Part shown: positions 1 through 8,853 of the stretch, in pieces
Layout of the letters: every line of letters starts with the position of its first letter
Numbering within the stretch: position 1 is the first letter of the stretch
From: an uncultured Christensenella sp.
GTDB taxonomy: Bacteria > Bacillota > Clostridia > Christensenellales > UBA3700
DNA length: 64,000 bases
Direction of reading: 5' to 3'
Assembly: GCA_949287655.1 (NCBI GenBank)
Contig: CASEHD010000003.1
Coordinates: 132,897-196,896 of the forward strand
Made by a program: the position numbers and the translations under genes
The notes under the pieces: model-generated
The model's database searches: none
Told to the model about the DNA's origin: nothing
Seen by the model: the letters and a program-made list of their open reading frames with translations, nothing else

Positions 1-50
1 TTTCCGCTTAGCGCAGCTTATCCGGCTGCCACCGCGTGGCCGAGCGACAC

Positions 51-74
51 AAAAAAAAGCAGGCTGACGCCTGC
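51..74 (-). terminator. Intrinsic terminator of the tig-clpP-clpX cluster
   Basis: Read on the minus strand, a 6-bp perfect stem (GCAGGC/GCCTGC) with a 4-nt loop is followed by eight Ts, 13 nt after the clpX stop. Bases 1-50 show no gene I can recognise. Confidence 0.85.
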
Positions 75-86
75 CCTTTTCCTTAT

Positions 87-1322
87 TTACGCCGTTTTGC
101 GGCGGATAATCAAAGGTTTATCGGTTCCCTTTACGCAATCGCCGGTTATCACGACTTTTTCAATCGACTTGTCGCTGGGCACATCGTACATCACGTCAAG
201 CATAAGGTTTTCCATAATGGATTTAAGCCCGCGCGCGCCGGTCTTCATTCTGACCGCCTTTCCCGCGATCTCGTAAAGCGCTTCCTCTTCAAACACAAGC
301 TCTACACCGTCGTCCGCGAACATTGAAGTATACTGCTTTGTAAGTGCGTTCTTAGGCTCTTTGAGTATGCTCACGAGCGCCTTTTCGTCAAGCGCGTTGA
401 TGGACACTACGACCGGAAGTCTGCCGACGAATTCAGGGATAAGACCGAACTTTATCAGATCGTCCGGGCGGATCTCGTTGCAGATCTCGCCGTACGTCGA
501 AGTCTTGGTATTCTTAATCTCTGCGCCGAAACCGAGCGCCGCGCCCTGCATGCGCTTTTCGATTATCTTTTCGAGCCCTACGAAAGCGCCGCCGCAGATA
601 AACAGAATGTTTCTGGTGTTTATCTGTATGCACTCCTGCTGAGGATGCTTTCTTCCGCCGTTGGGCGGCACGTTGGCTATGGTGCTCTCTATTATTTTAA
701 GGAGAGCCTGCTGTACGCCCTCGCCCGAAACGTCGCGGGTTATCGAAACGTTTTCGCCCTTCTTTGCTATCTTGTCGATCTCGTCGATATAGATGATGCC
801 GACCTCTGCGCGCTTGATATCATAATCCGCCTTCTTTATAAGCTTGAGCAGGATATTTTCGACGTCTTCGCCGACGTAGCCCGCTTCGGTCAGAGAGGTT
901 GCGTCCGCGACCACGAACGGCACGTCGAGTATCTTCGCCAGCGTACTCGCCAGCAAAGTCTTTCCGCAGCCGGTCGGGCCCAGAAGCAACACGTTGCTCT
1001 TTTCAAGTTCCACGTCGCCTTTTGCTTCGCAGGTAAGCCTCTTGTAGTGGTTGTATACCGCTACGGACAGTACCTTTTTTGCCTGATCCTGTCCGACGAT
1101 GTATTCGTCGAGTCTTTCCTTTATTTCGTGCGGCGTGGGCACGTTTATTGTGTGCTTCTTAGCGGCTTCGTTTGCGGGCGCGCTGTACTCCTGCTCCATC
1201 AGTTCATAGCAGAATTCCACGCATTCGTTGCAGATATTCACGCCGTTGGGACCTGAAAATATCTTCTCGACTTCGCCATCTCCTCTTCCGCAGAAAGAAC
1301 ACTTGTTGATTTCTTTGTCCAC
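87..1322 (-). CDS. clpX: ClpX, ATP-dependent unfoldase subunit of the ClpXP protease
   Basis: AAA+ unfoldase that recognises tagged substrates, unfolds them and threads them into the ClpP chamber in the cytoplasm. The 411-residue protein has the N-terminal four-cysteine zinc-binding domain (Cys8, Cys11, Cys31, Cys34), Walker A GPTGCGKT at about 115-122, the pore loop GYVG at about 148-151 and Walker B IIYIDE ending near 181; the length is normal for the family. The start codon is GTG, chosen because a GAGG Shine-Dalgarno lies 8 nt upstream and the zinc finger begins at once. It starts 5 bp after the clpP stop, so the two are co-transcribed, with tig upstream. A terminator follows the stop. 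Confidence 0.98.
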   Translation of the reverse strand: MDKEINKCSFCGRGDGEVEKIFSGPNGVNICNECVEFCYELMEQEYSAPANEAAKKHTINVPTPHEIKERLDEYIVGQDQAKKVLSVAVYNHYKRLTCEAKGDVELEKSNVLLLGPTGCGKTLLASTLAKILDVPFVVADATSLTEAGYVGEDVENILLKLIKKADYDIKRAEVGIIYIDEIDKIAKKGENVSITRDVSGEGVQQALLKIIESTIANVPPNGGRKHPQQECIQINTRNILFICGGAFVGLEKIIEKRMQGAALGFGAEIKNTKTSTYGEICNEIRPDDLIKFGLIPEFVGRLPVVVSINALDEKALVSILKEPKNALTKQYTSMFADDGVELVFEEEALYEIAGKAVRMKTGARGLKSIMENLMLDVMYDVPSDKSIEKVVITGDCVKGTDKPLIIRRKTA

Positions 1323-1327
1323 TTAAA

Positions 1328-1927
1328 TTACCTCTTATAATAGATCTGGTCGATGATTCCGTACTTAAGCGCTTCTTCGGGGTTGAGAAAATTGTCCCTG
1401 TCCGTATCTTCGAGCACCTTTTCGTACGGCTGACCGCAGTTTTCTGCGAGAATCCTCGTCAACTTTTCTTTTGTGTTTTTGAGGTGGTTAGCCATTATCA
1501 TGACGTCGGACGCCTGTCCCTGTCCGCCGCCGAGAGGCTGGTGTATCATGATCTCGCTGTTGGGAAGCGCGTATCTCTTTCCCTTAGTACCCGCCGCAAG
1601 CAGGAAAGCGCCCATCGACGCCGCCATACCTATACAAATCGTACTGACGTCGCACTTAATGTATTGCATCGTGTCGTAGATAGCGAGTCCAGCGCTGACG
1701 CTTCCGCCCGGGCTGTTGATGTAAATGCAGATATCCTTTTCGCTGTCCTTTGCCTCAAGGAATATGAGCTGCGCTACGACAAGATTCGCGGTGTAATCGT
1801 TAATTTCGTCCGTAAGAAAAATTATCCTGTCCTCAAGCAGCCTGGAATATATATCGTACTGTCTTTCGCCCCCGTCAACCTTGTCTATGACGTATATGTT
1901 GTTCTTGACAATTTCGTCTTTTTTCAT
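1328..1927 (-). CDS. clpP: ClpP, serine peptidase subunit of Clp proteases
   Basis: Forms the tetradecameric proteolytic barrel that works with ClpX. The 199-residue protein shows the catalytic triad with family spacing: Ser104 in the GMAASMG motif, His129 in MIHQP and Asp178 in DTDRDNF (Ser-His 25 and Ser-Asp 74 residues apart, as in E. coli ClpP). An AAAGGAGGG ribosome site sits upstream of the ATG. It lies between tig and clpX, the standard tig-clpP-clpX order of Bacillota. The 92-bp tig-clpP gap carries a long imperfect inverted repeat, so expression may be adjusted by RNA structure there (inference). Confidence 0.98.
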   Translation of the reverse strand: MKKDEIVKNNIYVIDKVDGGERQYDIYSRLLEDRIIFLTDEINDYTANLVVAQLIFLEAKDSEKDICIYINSPGGSVSAGLAIYDTMQYIKCDVSTICIGMAASMGAFLLAAGTKGKRYALPNSEIMIHQPLGGGQGQASDVMIMANHLKNTKEKLTRILAENCGQPYEKVLEDTDRDNFLNPEEALKYGIIDQIYYKR

Positions 1928-1960
1928 ATAAATCCCTCCTTTATGATATTCTCAACGAAC

Positions 1961-2019
1961 CGATTTTGCGTCCTTATCCCACGTTTTTCCGAGAGACAAG
2001 GACGTAAACGTCAAAATCG
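1961..2019 (-). repeat. Imperfect inverted repeat between tig and clpP
   Basis: Arms at 1961-1975 and 1998-2019 are complementary over 15 bp (CGATTTTG plus CGTCCTT against AAGGACG plus CAAAATCG), with a 7-nt bulge in the second arm and a 22-nt loop. It overlaps the last codons of tig. There is no T-run, so it is more likely a processing or stability element than a terminator; that role is inference. Confidence 0.5.
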
Positions 2020-3306
2020 TTATTTGATATTGTTGTTGTTTCTGAGGAACTCAAACGCCTTCTTGCTGAGCATGGAGCTTCTCAGATAGCTTCTGTGCTG
2101 TTCGGTAACGTTCTTCTTGAACTCGTCGTAAGCCATATTGGCTTCCTCTGCGGATTTCTGAAGATCTTCTTCGACTTCCTCGTCGGTAACGGTGATATTT
2201 GCGACTTTGATGACCTCCTGCAGAACGAGTCTGAGTTTGACGTTCTTAGCCGCGCCCGCCTTGTAGGTGTTCAGCACGTTTTCTCTGGTCTGACCGGTCA
2301 TCTTGTAGAACTGTTCGGGGTCTCCGCCCTGATACATTACTCTGTACTCGAATTCCTTGACCATATCTTCCGCCTCGTCGTTGATCATGCACTCGGGGAT
2401 CTCAACGGTAGCGTTTTCTGCTACTTTTTCGATAATTGCCTGGTCGAGAGCGAAACCCGCTTCCTCTTCCTTCTTGGCGACGAGTCTGTCCTTGACGCTC
2501 TTCTTGTAATCGTCGACGGTGTCGAATTCTGAAATATCCTTTACGGTCTCGTCGTCAAGCGTGGGAACGTTCTTCACGGTCGCGCTGTGCAGTACGACTT
2601 CGAACTCCGCGTCCTTGCCTGCGAGGTTTTCAGCGTGATAATCTTCAGGGAATTTGACCTTTACCACTCTGGTCTCGCCCGCCTTCATTCCGACCATCTG
2701 ATCCTCGAAACCGGGGATGAACGAACCGCTGCCGAGCACAAGAGTGTAATCCTTTGCGGTGCCGCCGTCGAACTTAACGCCGTCTACGCTGCCGCTGAAG
2801 TCGATAACGCACTTGTCCCCGTTCTCGACCGCTCTGTCGCCGACCGGCTCCCAGCTGCCTGCGTTTTCGAGGTCCTTTTTGATCTCCGTTTCGACCTCTT
2901 CGTCGGAAACTTCGGTGCTCTGTTTTTCGAAATCCATGCCGGTGTACGCGCCCAGCGTAACGGTCGGGCGAAGCTGAACGGTAGCGGTGTACTTAAGCGT
3001 GCTGTCGCTTATCGCCGCGATGTCGATATCGGGAGTGGCGACGGGGAAAAGATCTGTCTCTTTGTCCATGATCTCGCCGTAAGTCTCAGGCAGAATTATA
3101 TCCAACGCGTCTTCGAAAAATACGCCGACGCCGTACATGTTCTCAATGACCTTGCGGGGAACTTTACCCTTGCGGAAGCCCTCGATCTGAAACTTGCCCT
3201 TATTCTTTTCGTAAGCTTTGGTAAGAGCGTTTTTCCACTCTTCCTCGCTGACCTCAACGGTAAACTTTACGCGGTCTTTTTCAAGAAGTTCTTTTGTGTA
3301 GTTCAT
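2020..3306 (-). CDS. tig: Trigger factor, ribosome-bound chaperone and prolyl isomerase
   Basis: Binds the ribosome exit tunnel and shields nascent chains. The 428-residue protein has the three expected parts: an N-terminal ribosome-binding domain carrying the GFRKGKVPR signature near 43-51, a central FKBP-type PPIase domain around 150-245, and a C-terminal helical chaperone domain that ends in an Asn-rich tail. The ATG has an AGAGGA site upstream. It is first gene of tig-clpP-clpX and diverges from rqcH. Its extended -10 promoter is visible at 3356-3384. Length and order are ordinary; the promoter arrangement is not. Confidence 0.97.
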   Translation of the reverse strand: MNYTKELLEKDRVKFTVEVSEEEWKNALTKAYEKNKGKFQIEGFRKGKVPRKVIENMYGVGVFFEDALDIILPETYGEIMDKETDLFPVATPDIDIAAISDSTLKYTATVQLRPTVTLGAYTGMDFEKQSTEVSDEEVETEIKKDLENAGSWEPVGDRAVENGDKCVIDFSGSVDGVKFDGGTAKDYTLVLGSGSFIPGFEDQMVGMKAGETRVVKVKFPEDYHAENLAGKDAEFEVVLHSATVKNVPTLDDETVKDISEFDTVDDYKKSVKDRLVAKKEEEAGFALDQAIIEKVAENATVEIPECMINDEAEDMVKEFEYRVMYQGGDPEQFYKMTGQTRENVLNTYKAGAAKNVKLRLVLQEVIKVANITVTDEEVEEDLQKSAEEANMAYDEFKKNVTEQHRSYLRSSMLSKKAFEFLRNNNNIK

Positions 3307-3355
3307 TTTTATATCCTCTCTTTGATTGTTTTTGATAATTTTACACAGTGAAGTT

Positions 3356-3384
3356 ATTTTAGCACAATTACCGATTTATTGCAA
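3356..3384 (-). promoter_or_regulatory. SigA promoter for tig-clpP-clpX
   Basis: On the minus strand: TTGCAA, 17-bp spacer, TAAAAT preceded by TGC (extended -10). The -35 box is the left half of an 18-bp palindrome shared with the divergent rqcH promoter. Confidence 0.8.
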
Positions 3385-3390
3385 TTTAAA

Positions 3391-3419
3391 TTGCAAATAT
3401 TTTATAAATATTTTATAAT
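3391..3419 (+). promoter_or_regulatory. SigA promoter for rqcH
   Basis: TTGCAA (3391-3396), 17-bp spacer, perfect TATAAT (3414-3419), 38 bp before the rqcH ATG. The -35 hexamer is the right half of the palindrome at 3379-3396. Confidence 0.8.
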
Positions 3420-3457
3420 AAATCCAGTGCCGGCAAACGTCGGCTGAAAGAGGTACC

Positions 3458-5185
3458 ATGCCCAACGACTTTATTACCCTGACCGCTCTCTCAAAAGAGC
3501 TCGACAGCGCCGTATCGGGCGGCAAGATAGACAAGATAAGCATGCCCGAAGCCGACGAGATAAATATCCATATCAGAAAAGGCGGAGAAAATCTTATCCT
3601 CGCCGTCTCTGCCAACGCGCAGAACCCGAGAATACATCTGACTACGGTTAAAAAGACCAACCCGCTGACCGCGCCGGCATTTTGTATGCGGCTTCGCAAA
3701 TGCCTTGCCGGCGGCGTGATAAACGGCGTTTCGATGCTCGGCAACGACCGTATATTCGACTTTTCGGTGACCGCGCGCAACGAACTGCGCGACGAGGCGA
3801 CTTATTCCGTTATCGCTGAAACGATGGGGAGATACAGCAATATCCTGCTCGTCGACGACAACGGCGTCATTAAGGATACTCTTAAACAGGCGTCCTTCGA
3901 CAGCGCGACCAAACGCTGCCTTCTCCCCTCTGTAAAATACGAATTGCCTCCCAGGAACAAAATACCCTGCACCGACCTTGGCGCGGTGAAACAGTCGCTT
4001 TTAAACTACAACGGCTCAGACCTTACCGGTTTTATAATGAGCGCGATATCCGGTTTTTCTGTCGCGACGGCAAAAGAACTCATTTACATAGCCGGCGCGG
4101 ACAACGCCGCCGTACCCGACGAAAAGACGGCGGACAAGATAATATCCGCTCTCTTGCTTCTTCTCAACATCAATGCCGACAGCGCATATTCGCCGTGCTG
4201 CAGCCTTGTAAACGGCGCGGAGGACGACTATTTTATATTCCCTTACAGGTCCTCGTCTCTTTCTTTTACTTCCGCGCCGACGCTTAGCGCCGCGATCGAG
4301 CTGTGCATAGGCAAAAAGGACGAAAAGTACAGAAGGAACGAACATACCAAGCACCTGAAAAAAGCGCATGCCGCTGCCGTAACGAAATTAAAAAAGAGAC
4401 TTGAAAAATGCCGCGCACGCTTAGCCGAAGCTTCGGGGCTGGAAAAAAATAAAAAGTTCGGCGAGCTCATCACCGCAAATATGTATAAGATACGGCGCGG
4501 AGACAAGAGCGCTACCGTGCAGGATTACTACGAGTCCGATATGCCGGATATAACTATTCCCCTCGACGAAAGGCTTACCCCAGGTCAGAACGCCCAGCAG
4601 TATTTCAAAAGGTACGCGAAACAGAAGCGCACCCTCGAAGTCGTCAACGCGCAGATAAAAGAAAGCGAAAACGAACTGGAATACCTTTTAAGCATAGAGC
4701 CGTCCATAGAGACCTGCTCCACCGACGACGAGATCGCCGAGGTCGAAGCCGAACTTATAGTAGCCGGCGCGCTCAAGCCTTCCGGCAGGCGCAACAAAAC
4801 GCGTACCAAAGCCGCACGTCCATATTTCTACGAGGTCGAAGGGTTTACCGTAGCCGTAGGCAAAAATAATCTTCAGAACGATAAACTGACCTTTAAACTG
4901 GCAAACGGCGGCGATATCTGGGCGCACGCAAAGGACTCGCACGGCTCGCACGTGATAGTGTTCGCGGAAGGTCGCGAGATCCCGGAAAGCGTTATCCGTA
5001 CCGCATGCGAGATCGCCTGCTTCCACTCACAGGCGCAAGCAGGCTCAAAAACGGTCTGCGACTATACGTTCAGAAAGAACGTCAAACGACACCCTTCCGG
5101 AAAACCGGGTATGGTCTTATATACGACTTATAACAGCGCGACCGTCACAGCGGACGAACACAGAGATTTATTGCAGAAAGACTGA
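3458..5185 (+). CDS. rqcH: RqcH, NFACT-family ribosome quality control factor
   Basis: RqcH binds obstructed 50S subunits with peptidyl-tRNA and recruits tRNA-Ala to add C-terminal alanine tails, marking the stalled chain for ClpXP and other proteases. The 575-residue protein has the NFACT-N domain with the Asp97-Arg98 pair at the position shown essential in B. subtilis RqcH, a long central coiled coil (about 290-420) and the C-terminal NFACT-R domain with the WAHAKDSHGSHV motif. Older annotations call the family fibronectin-binding protein FbpA. It stands alone on the plus strand, back to back with tig-clpP-clpX, which fits a nascent-chain quality-control theme. Confidence 0.95.
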   Translation: MPNDFITLTALSKELDSAVSGGKIDKISMPEADEINIHIRKGGENLILAVSANAQNPRIHLTTVKKTNPLTAPAFCMRLRKCLAGGVINGVSMLGNDRIFDFSVTARNELRDEATYSVIAETMGRYSNILLVDDNGVIKDTLKQASFDSATKRCLLPSVKYELPPRNKIPCTDLGAVKQSLLNYNGSDLTGFIMSAISGFSVATAKELIYIAGADNAAVPDEKTADKIISALLLLLNINADSAYSPCCSLVNGAEDDYFIFPYRSSSLSFTSAPTLSAAIELCIGKKDEKYRRNEHTKHLKKAHAAAVTKLKKRLEKCRARLAEASGLEKNKKFGELITANMYKIRRGDKSATVQDYYESDMPDITIPLDERLTPGQNAQQYFKRYAKQKRTLEVVNAQIKESENELEYLLSIEPSIETCSTDDEIAEVEAELIVAGALKPSGRRNKTRTKAARPYFYEVEGFTVAVGKNNLQNDKLTFKLANGGDIWAHAKDSHGSHVIVFAEGREIPESVIRTACEIACFHSQAQAGSKTVCDYTFRKNVKRHPSGKPGMVLYTTYNSATVTADEHRDLLQKD

Positions 5186-5383
5186 ACGGCAATCTGTCTG
5201 ATTTTAATGCGTTCGCTATACTTATCCGACCCGCTGAAACGGCACGGCTTTTATATCAAAGCGCAACCGCCCGGTGCAACTTGCAAATTTAAACAGTAAA
5301 GCTATGTATATCCCGCGCGAACTTTAAAACAGTTGCCAAAACATAACGAGTCCGCTCAAAAAGCGTGGCTTTTTATAAAAATT

Positions 5384-5407
5384 CGCCGCGAAAAAACGCG
5401 GCGTTTT
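5384..5407. terminator. Bidirectional terminator between rqcH and rluD
   Basis: Perfect 7-bp stem CGCCGCG/CGCGGCG around six As, followed by TTTT on the plus side and AATTTTT on the minus side. It abuts the rluD stop. The 200 bp between it and rqcH hold nothing else I can support. Confidence 0.75.
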
Positions 5408-6318
5408 CACTCTGTCGGTTTAAGGCTGTCAAGAACCTTCTGAAAATAATCGGGAAGCGGCGCGGTAAAGGTCATCTCCTCGCCCGTCCTCGGATGCGTC
5501 AGCACGAGTTTATATGCGTGAAGAAGCTGTCCGTTGAGCCCGAAGCGGTCGCTTCCGCCGTACGTCCTGTCCCCTACGACCGGGTGACCGATATAACGCG
5601 AATGAACTCTTATCTGGTGCGTCCTGCCCGTCTTCAGCTCATACTCCATAAGGGTGTAAGCCGAATACCTCTTTACTACCTTATACAGCGTTACCGCGAG
5701 CCTTCCTTCCCTTGCGACGGCGTATTTCTTTCTGTCAGCCGCGCTCCTCGCAAGGAAATTCCTTATCTCTCCGACGTCCTTCTGCACAACCCCGTCCACA
5801 AGCGCGTAGTAATATCGTTTTGCGCTCTTTTCGGCAATCTGCTTCTGAAGAGAGGTGTGCGCAAAATCGTTTTTCGCAACGACGAGAAGCCCCGACGTGT
5901 CCTTATCCAGTCTGTGAACGATGCCGGGACGGACAACCCCGTTTATCCCGCTCAGCGACGACAATCTGAATAAAAGCGCATTGACGAGAGTGTTGTCGTA
6001 CGCACCCGGCGCGGGGTGCACGACCATACCCTGCGGTTTGTTTACGACCGCAAGATCGTCGTCCTGCCATATTATTTCGATCGGGATATCCTGCGGCGAA
6101 AGATCGAGCTCCCTCGGCGCGGGATCTTTTATGACGACCTCGTCTCCCTCTTTCAGAGTAACGCCGGATTTTACCGCCTTTGCGCCGTTCAGAAAGACGT
6201 TGCCTTGCTCTATCAGACTTTTCGCATGAGAACGCGTACACGCCGCCTTTTCAGCGACAAACAGATCCAGTCTTATTCCGCCGCTCTCCGCGACGGCTTT
6301 TATCTCATCGCCCGCCAT
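5407..6318 (-). CDS. rluD: RluD-type large-subunit rRNA pseudouridine synthase
   Basis: Converts specific 23S rRNA uridines to pseudouridine. An N-terminal S4 RNA-binding domain (IRLDLFVAEK onward) is followed by the RsuA/RluA catalytic domain with the HRLDKDTSGLLVVAK motif containing the catalytic aspartate. The frame extends upstream to a GTG inside lspA, but the ATG at 6318 is preferred: it follows the lspA stop by one base, has an AAGG site upstream and gives a family-typical 303 residues. The lspA-rluD pairing matches B. subtilis lspA-ylyB. The exact rRNA target cannot be told from sequence. Confidence 0.93.
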   Translation of the reverse strand: MAGDEIKAVAESGGIRLDLFVAEKAACTRSHAKSLIEQGNVFLNGAKAVKSGVTLKEGDEVVIKDPAPRELDLSPQDIPIEIIWQDDDLAVVNKPQGMVVHPAPGAYDNTLVNALLFRLSSLSGINGVVRPGIVHRLDKDTSGLLVVAKNDFAHTSLQKQIAEKSAKRYYYALVDGVVQKDVGEIRNFLARSAADRKKYAVAREGRLAVTLYKVVKRYSAYTLMEYELKTGRTHQIRVHSRYIGHPVVGDRTYGGSDRFGLNGQLLHAYKLVLTHPRTGEEMTFTAPLPDYFQKVLDSLKPTE

Positions 6319-6319
6319 C

Positions 6320-7042
6320 TTATTCTGCCTTATCGGAATTTGAAACGTGTTTTTCCGATTTGACGATTCCGCTTTTTTCACCGGTAATATACGAGGCTCT
6401 CTTTTTCTCTTTTTCTCCGCCCGTAACGCTTTGTGTAACGCCGCTCTTTTGCCTTTCTTTTTCAGCCTTTTTTTCTTCGCCTTCGTTTACGACGAGCGCG
6501 TCCGGCAAAACGTCGGTATTTTTGGGTTCCTTCGCAAAATCTCCTTCTTTATATCCGAAGAAAACGTAGACGATAATACACAACAAACCGACCAACACGA
6601 ATATGTCGGCGATGTTGCCGACTCCGAAATTGTCTATTCCGAAAAAGGTCTTCAGAAAAGTATAGTCGATAAAATCGCGCACGTATCCGAACGCGAGCCT
6701 GTCCACGAGATTGCCTATGCCGCCGGCAACGATTGCGATAACGCCGTATCTGAACAGCTTTGGCGACTTCGGTCTCCACAAAAGTATCGCGATAAGCGCA
6801 ACCATGGCTATCGCGGTTACCGCGATAAGCCCCGCCGTCTTGCCGCCGAATATCCCGAAGGACGCGCCGTCGTTGCGCACCTCGATAAGCTCGTAAATAC
6901 CCTTAAAAACGACATAGCTGCCGCCGTGCTTTTCGAGAAAAGCGAACGCGACGGGTTTTGATATCAGATCTACTGCAAGAAGCGCCGCAAACAACAGCGC
7001 TTCGACGATATATGCTTTGTATTTTTTAATCTTGTCCGACAT
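6320..7042 (-). CDS. lspA: Lipoprotein signal peptidase II with long charged C-terminal tail
   Basis: Membrane aspartic peptidase that cleaves diacylglyceryl-modified prolipoproteins before the lipidated cysteine. Four hydrophobic helices, the NDGASFG motif, the first catalytic Asp in GNLVDR and the second in NIADIF are all present. After the last helix comes a Lys/Glu-rich tail of about 80 residues absent from typical 150-170 residue LspA proteins. The frame opens with a TTG, but the ATG at 7042 is preferred, with an AAGGA site upstream. It is translationally close to rluD (1-bp gap). The 223 bp before it contain no gene. Confidence 0.93.
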   Translation of the reverse strand: MSDKIKKYKAYIVEALLFAALLAVDLISKPVAFAFLEKHGGSYVVFKGIYELIEVRNDGASFGIFGGKTAGLIAVTAIAMVALIAILLWRPKSPKLFRYGVIAIVAGGIGNLVDRLAFGYVRDFIDYTFLKTFFGIDNFGVGNIADIFVLVGLLCIIVYVFFGYKEGDFAKEPKNTDVLPDALVVNEGEEKKAEKERQKSGVTQSVTGGEKEKKRASYITGEKSGIVKSEKHVSNSDKAE

Positions 7043-7265
7043 AGAATTTAACGTTCCTTGCAAGTTTTTACGGAATTTATAAGGCGTATATAAACGTCTT
7101 CGCGATCAAAATCCCGTATTTTCAGATGTTATCGGTAATAAATTTACGCTCCTTCCTCTTACCGTCATATCGCGGATAAGCGCTCACCGTAAGAGAGATG
7201 TCCGCCGGCCGTCGGTTCGTTCTTGCGGCGCAAACGCGCTGATTTATCGGGTTGCGCCCGGAATT

Positions 7266-8147
7266 TTATTTATACTTGTTTCTCAGCGACGCAGGTCCCT
7301 GGATCATAACGCCTTCAGGCGTGAACAGGAACATATGGTCGTTTATCCTCTGCTGCGCGCCGCCGAGGGCGTAAATCGCGCCGCTTAATATGTCCAGCGT
7401 GCGCTGCGAATCCTTGTCGTTGACCTTTGAAAGGTCGATGATTATCGCCTGTCTCTTTCTCAATCCGTCGATTATCACGCGTACATCCTCGAAAGTTCTC
7501 GGCTCCGTGATAACGACGTTGCCGATATTGTTGGGATCGATCTCCTCTTTTTTCTGCTTTCCGAAGCTGAAAAAACCGCGTTTTTTCTTCTCCTGCGGCT
7601 GAGCCTGTACGTTTTCGTAATTATAATCCCCGTCCTGCGTCGCACCGTACGCCGGTTGCTGCCGGTATCCGCCCTGCTGAGGGTAACCGTTGTACCCCGT
7701 TTGAGGATATTCGCCCTGACGGGGATATCCCTGCGACGCGCCGTGCTGCCCGTAAACGGGAGGCTGCGGCTGATTGTAACGGGGCGCTTCGGGTTGACCG
7801 TATGCGGGAGCCTGAGCGGGTCTGTACGGCGCGCGCTGACCGCCATCATATCCGCCGCCGTAATTTGCCTGCGGCTGCGAGCCGGGCGCCTGATAAGGTC
7901 TGCCGGACATACCGGGGTTCTGAGACGCGGCAGTCCTTCCGCCGTAATCTCCGCCCTGCGGCACATACCCTCTGCCCGGGTCGTAACCTCTGCCGGCGGG
8001 ATCGTAACCCCTGTCGCCCGCGTTATATCCGTTGACGTATGCCGGACGTCCGCCCTGCGCCCTCTGCGGCGCAACGGGCGTTCTGCGGCTGTTATTGGTG
8101 TAACTGTCGTTTTCTTCGTTATTGAATCTTCTTCTGTCTTCGTCCAT
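7266..8147 (-). CDS. sepF: SepF cell-division protein with a large disordered N-terminal region
   Basis: SepF tethers FtsZ to the membrane and bundles it at the division site. The conserved SepF core occupies roughly residues 206-293 (NVVITEPRTFEDV to the end). The first 185 residues are low complexity, rich in Gly, Tyr, Pro, Gln and Arg with repeated GY and YGQP-like units. B. subtilis SepF (about 150 residues) begins with an amphipathic membrane helix; none is apparent here at the N-terminus, but a basic-aromatic KKKRGFFSFGK segment lies just before the core. A GAGGG site precedes the ATG, and yggS ends 16 bp upstream, the normal ylmE-sepF order. Confidence 0.93.
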   Translation of the reverse strand: MDEDRRRFNNEENDSYTNNSRRTPVAPQRAQGGRPAYVNGYNAGDRGYDPAGRGYDPGRGYVPQGGDYGGRTAASQNPGMSGRPYQAPGSQPQANYGGGYDGGQRAPYRPAQAPAYGQPEAPRYNQPQPPVYGQHGASQGYPRQGEYPQTGYNGYPQQGGYRQQPAYGATQDGDYNYENVQAQPQEKKKRGFFSFGKQKKEEIDPNNIGNVVITEPRTFEDVRVIIDGLRKRQAIIIDLSKVNDKDSQRTLDILSGAIYALGGAQQRINDHMFLFTPEGVMIQGPASLRNKYK

Positions 8148-8163
8148 ACCCGATCCCTCTTTG

Positions 8164-8853
8164 TTATTTTCTTTCGCCGAACAGCGCTCTGCCCGGTCTG
8201 ACCATGTTCGATCCGCCGTATTCTATCGCGGTCACGTAGTCGTTTGACATTCCGCACGAACATATATCCGGCGAAACGTTGCCTCCCCTCATCTTCTCAA
8301 GCCCGGCGAAAAGCGCAGCGAATTTTTTGTAATATCCGATAAGCGCGTTTATATCTACGTTGGGCATAACGCTCATAACGCCCTTAACGTTTATGTGCCG
8401 ATAGCTTCTGAGTTCGTCGATAAAAGCGTACAGACCGTCCGGATCTACGCCGCCCTTGCTGATCTCGCTGCCCATATTTACTTCGACAAGGCAATCCGCG
8501 GCGATACCGCGCTTTGCGTACTGCTTTTCTATCTCGTCCGCAAGAGACAGCCTGTCCAGAGAATGGATCAGCACGACCTTGCCGGCGATATATTTGACCT
8601 TGTTAGACTGAAGCTGCCCGATTATGTGATAGTTGAGCCCGGACGCAGGGTCATATTTCTCGACAAATTCCTGAACTCTGTTTTCCCCGACGTCGGTAAG
8701 AAGCGCTTTTTCCGCGATAAAGTCGAGAAGTTCTTTCGGTTGCGTTTTTGTAGCCGCTACGATCCCGATTTCTCTGCCGCAGCTCGCCGACAGGTTATTT
8801 ATCCTTTCTTTGAAGTCGATTATATTTCTTTCGATAACGTCTTTGTCCAACAT
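8164..8853 (-). CDS. YggS/YlmE family PLP-binding protein
   Basis: Member of the PLPBP family that binds pyridoxal phosphate and helps keep free PLP and amino-acid pools in balance; no enzyme activity is established. The 229-residue protein is a single TIM barrel of normal length, with the PLP lysine expected at about Lys36 in VAATKTQ, the HIIGQLQSNK motif and the C-terminal GMSNDY and RPGRALFG motifs that bind phosphate. An AGAAGG site precedes the ATG. It is the first gene of a yggS-sepF pair, as in the division cluster of other Bacillota. Confidence 0.93.
   Translation of the reverse strand: MLDKDVIERNIIDFKERINNLSASCGREIGIVAATKTQPKELLDFIAEKALLTDVGENRVQEFVEKYDPASGLNYHIIGQLQSNKVKYIAGKVVLIHSLDRLSLADEIEKQYAKRGIAADCLVEVNMGSEISKGGVDPDGLYAFIDELRSYRHINVKGVMSVMPNVDINALIGYYKKFAALFAGLEKMRGGNVSPDICSCGMSNDYVTAIEYGGSNMVRPGRALFGERK

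Noticed and set aside
7475..8263. 262-codon frame overlapping sepF in another frame
   Set aside because: Arg/Thr-rich shadow of the low-complexity sepF region.
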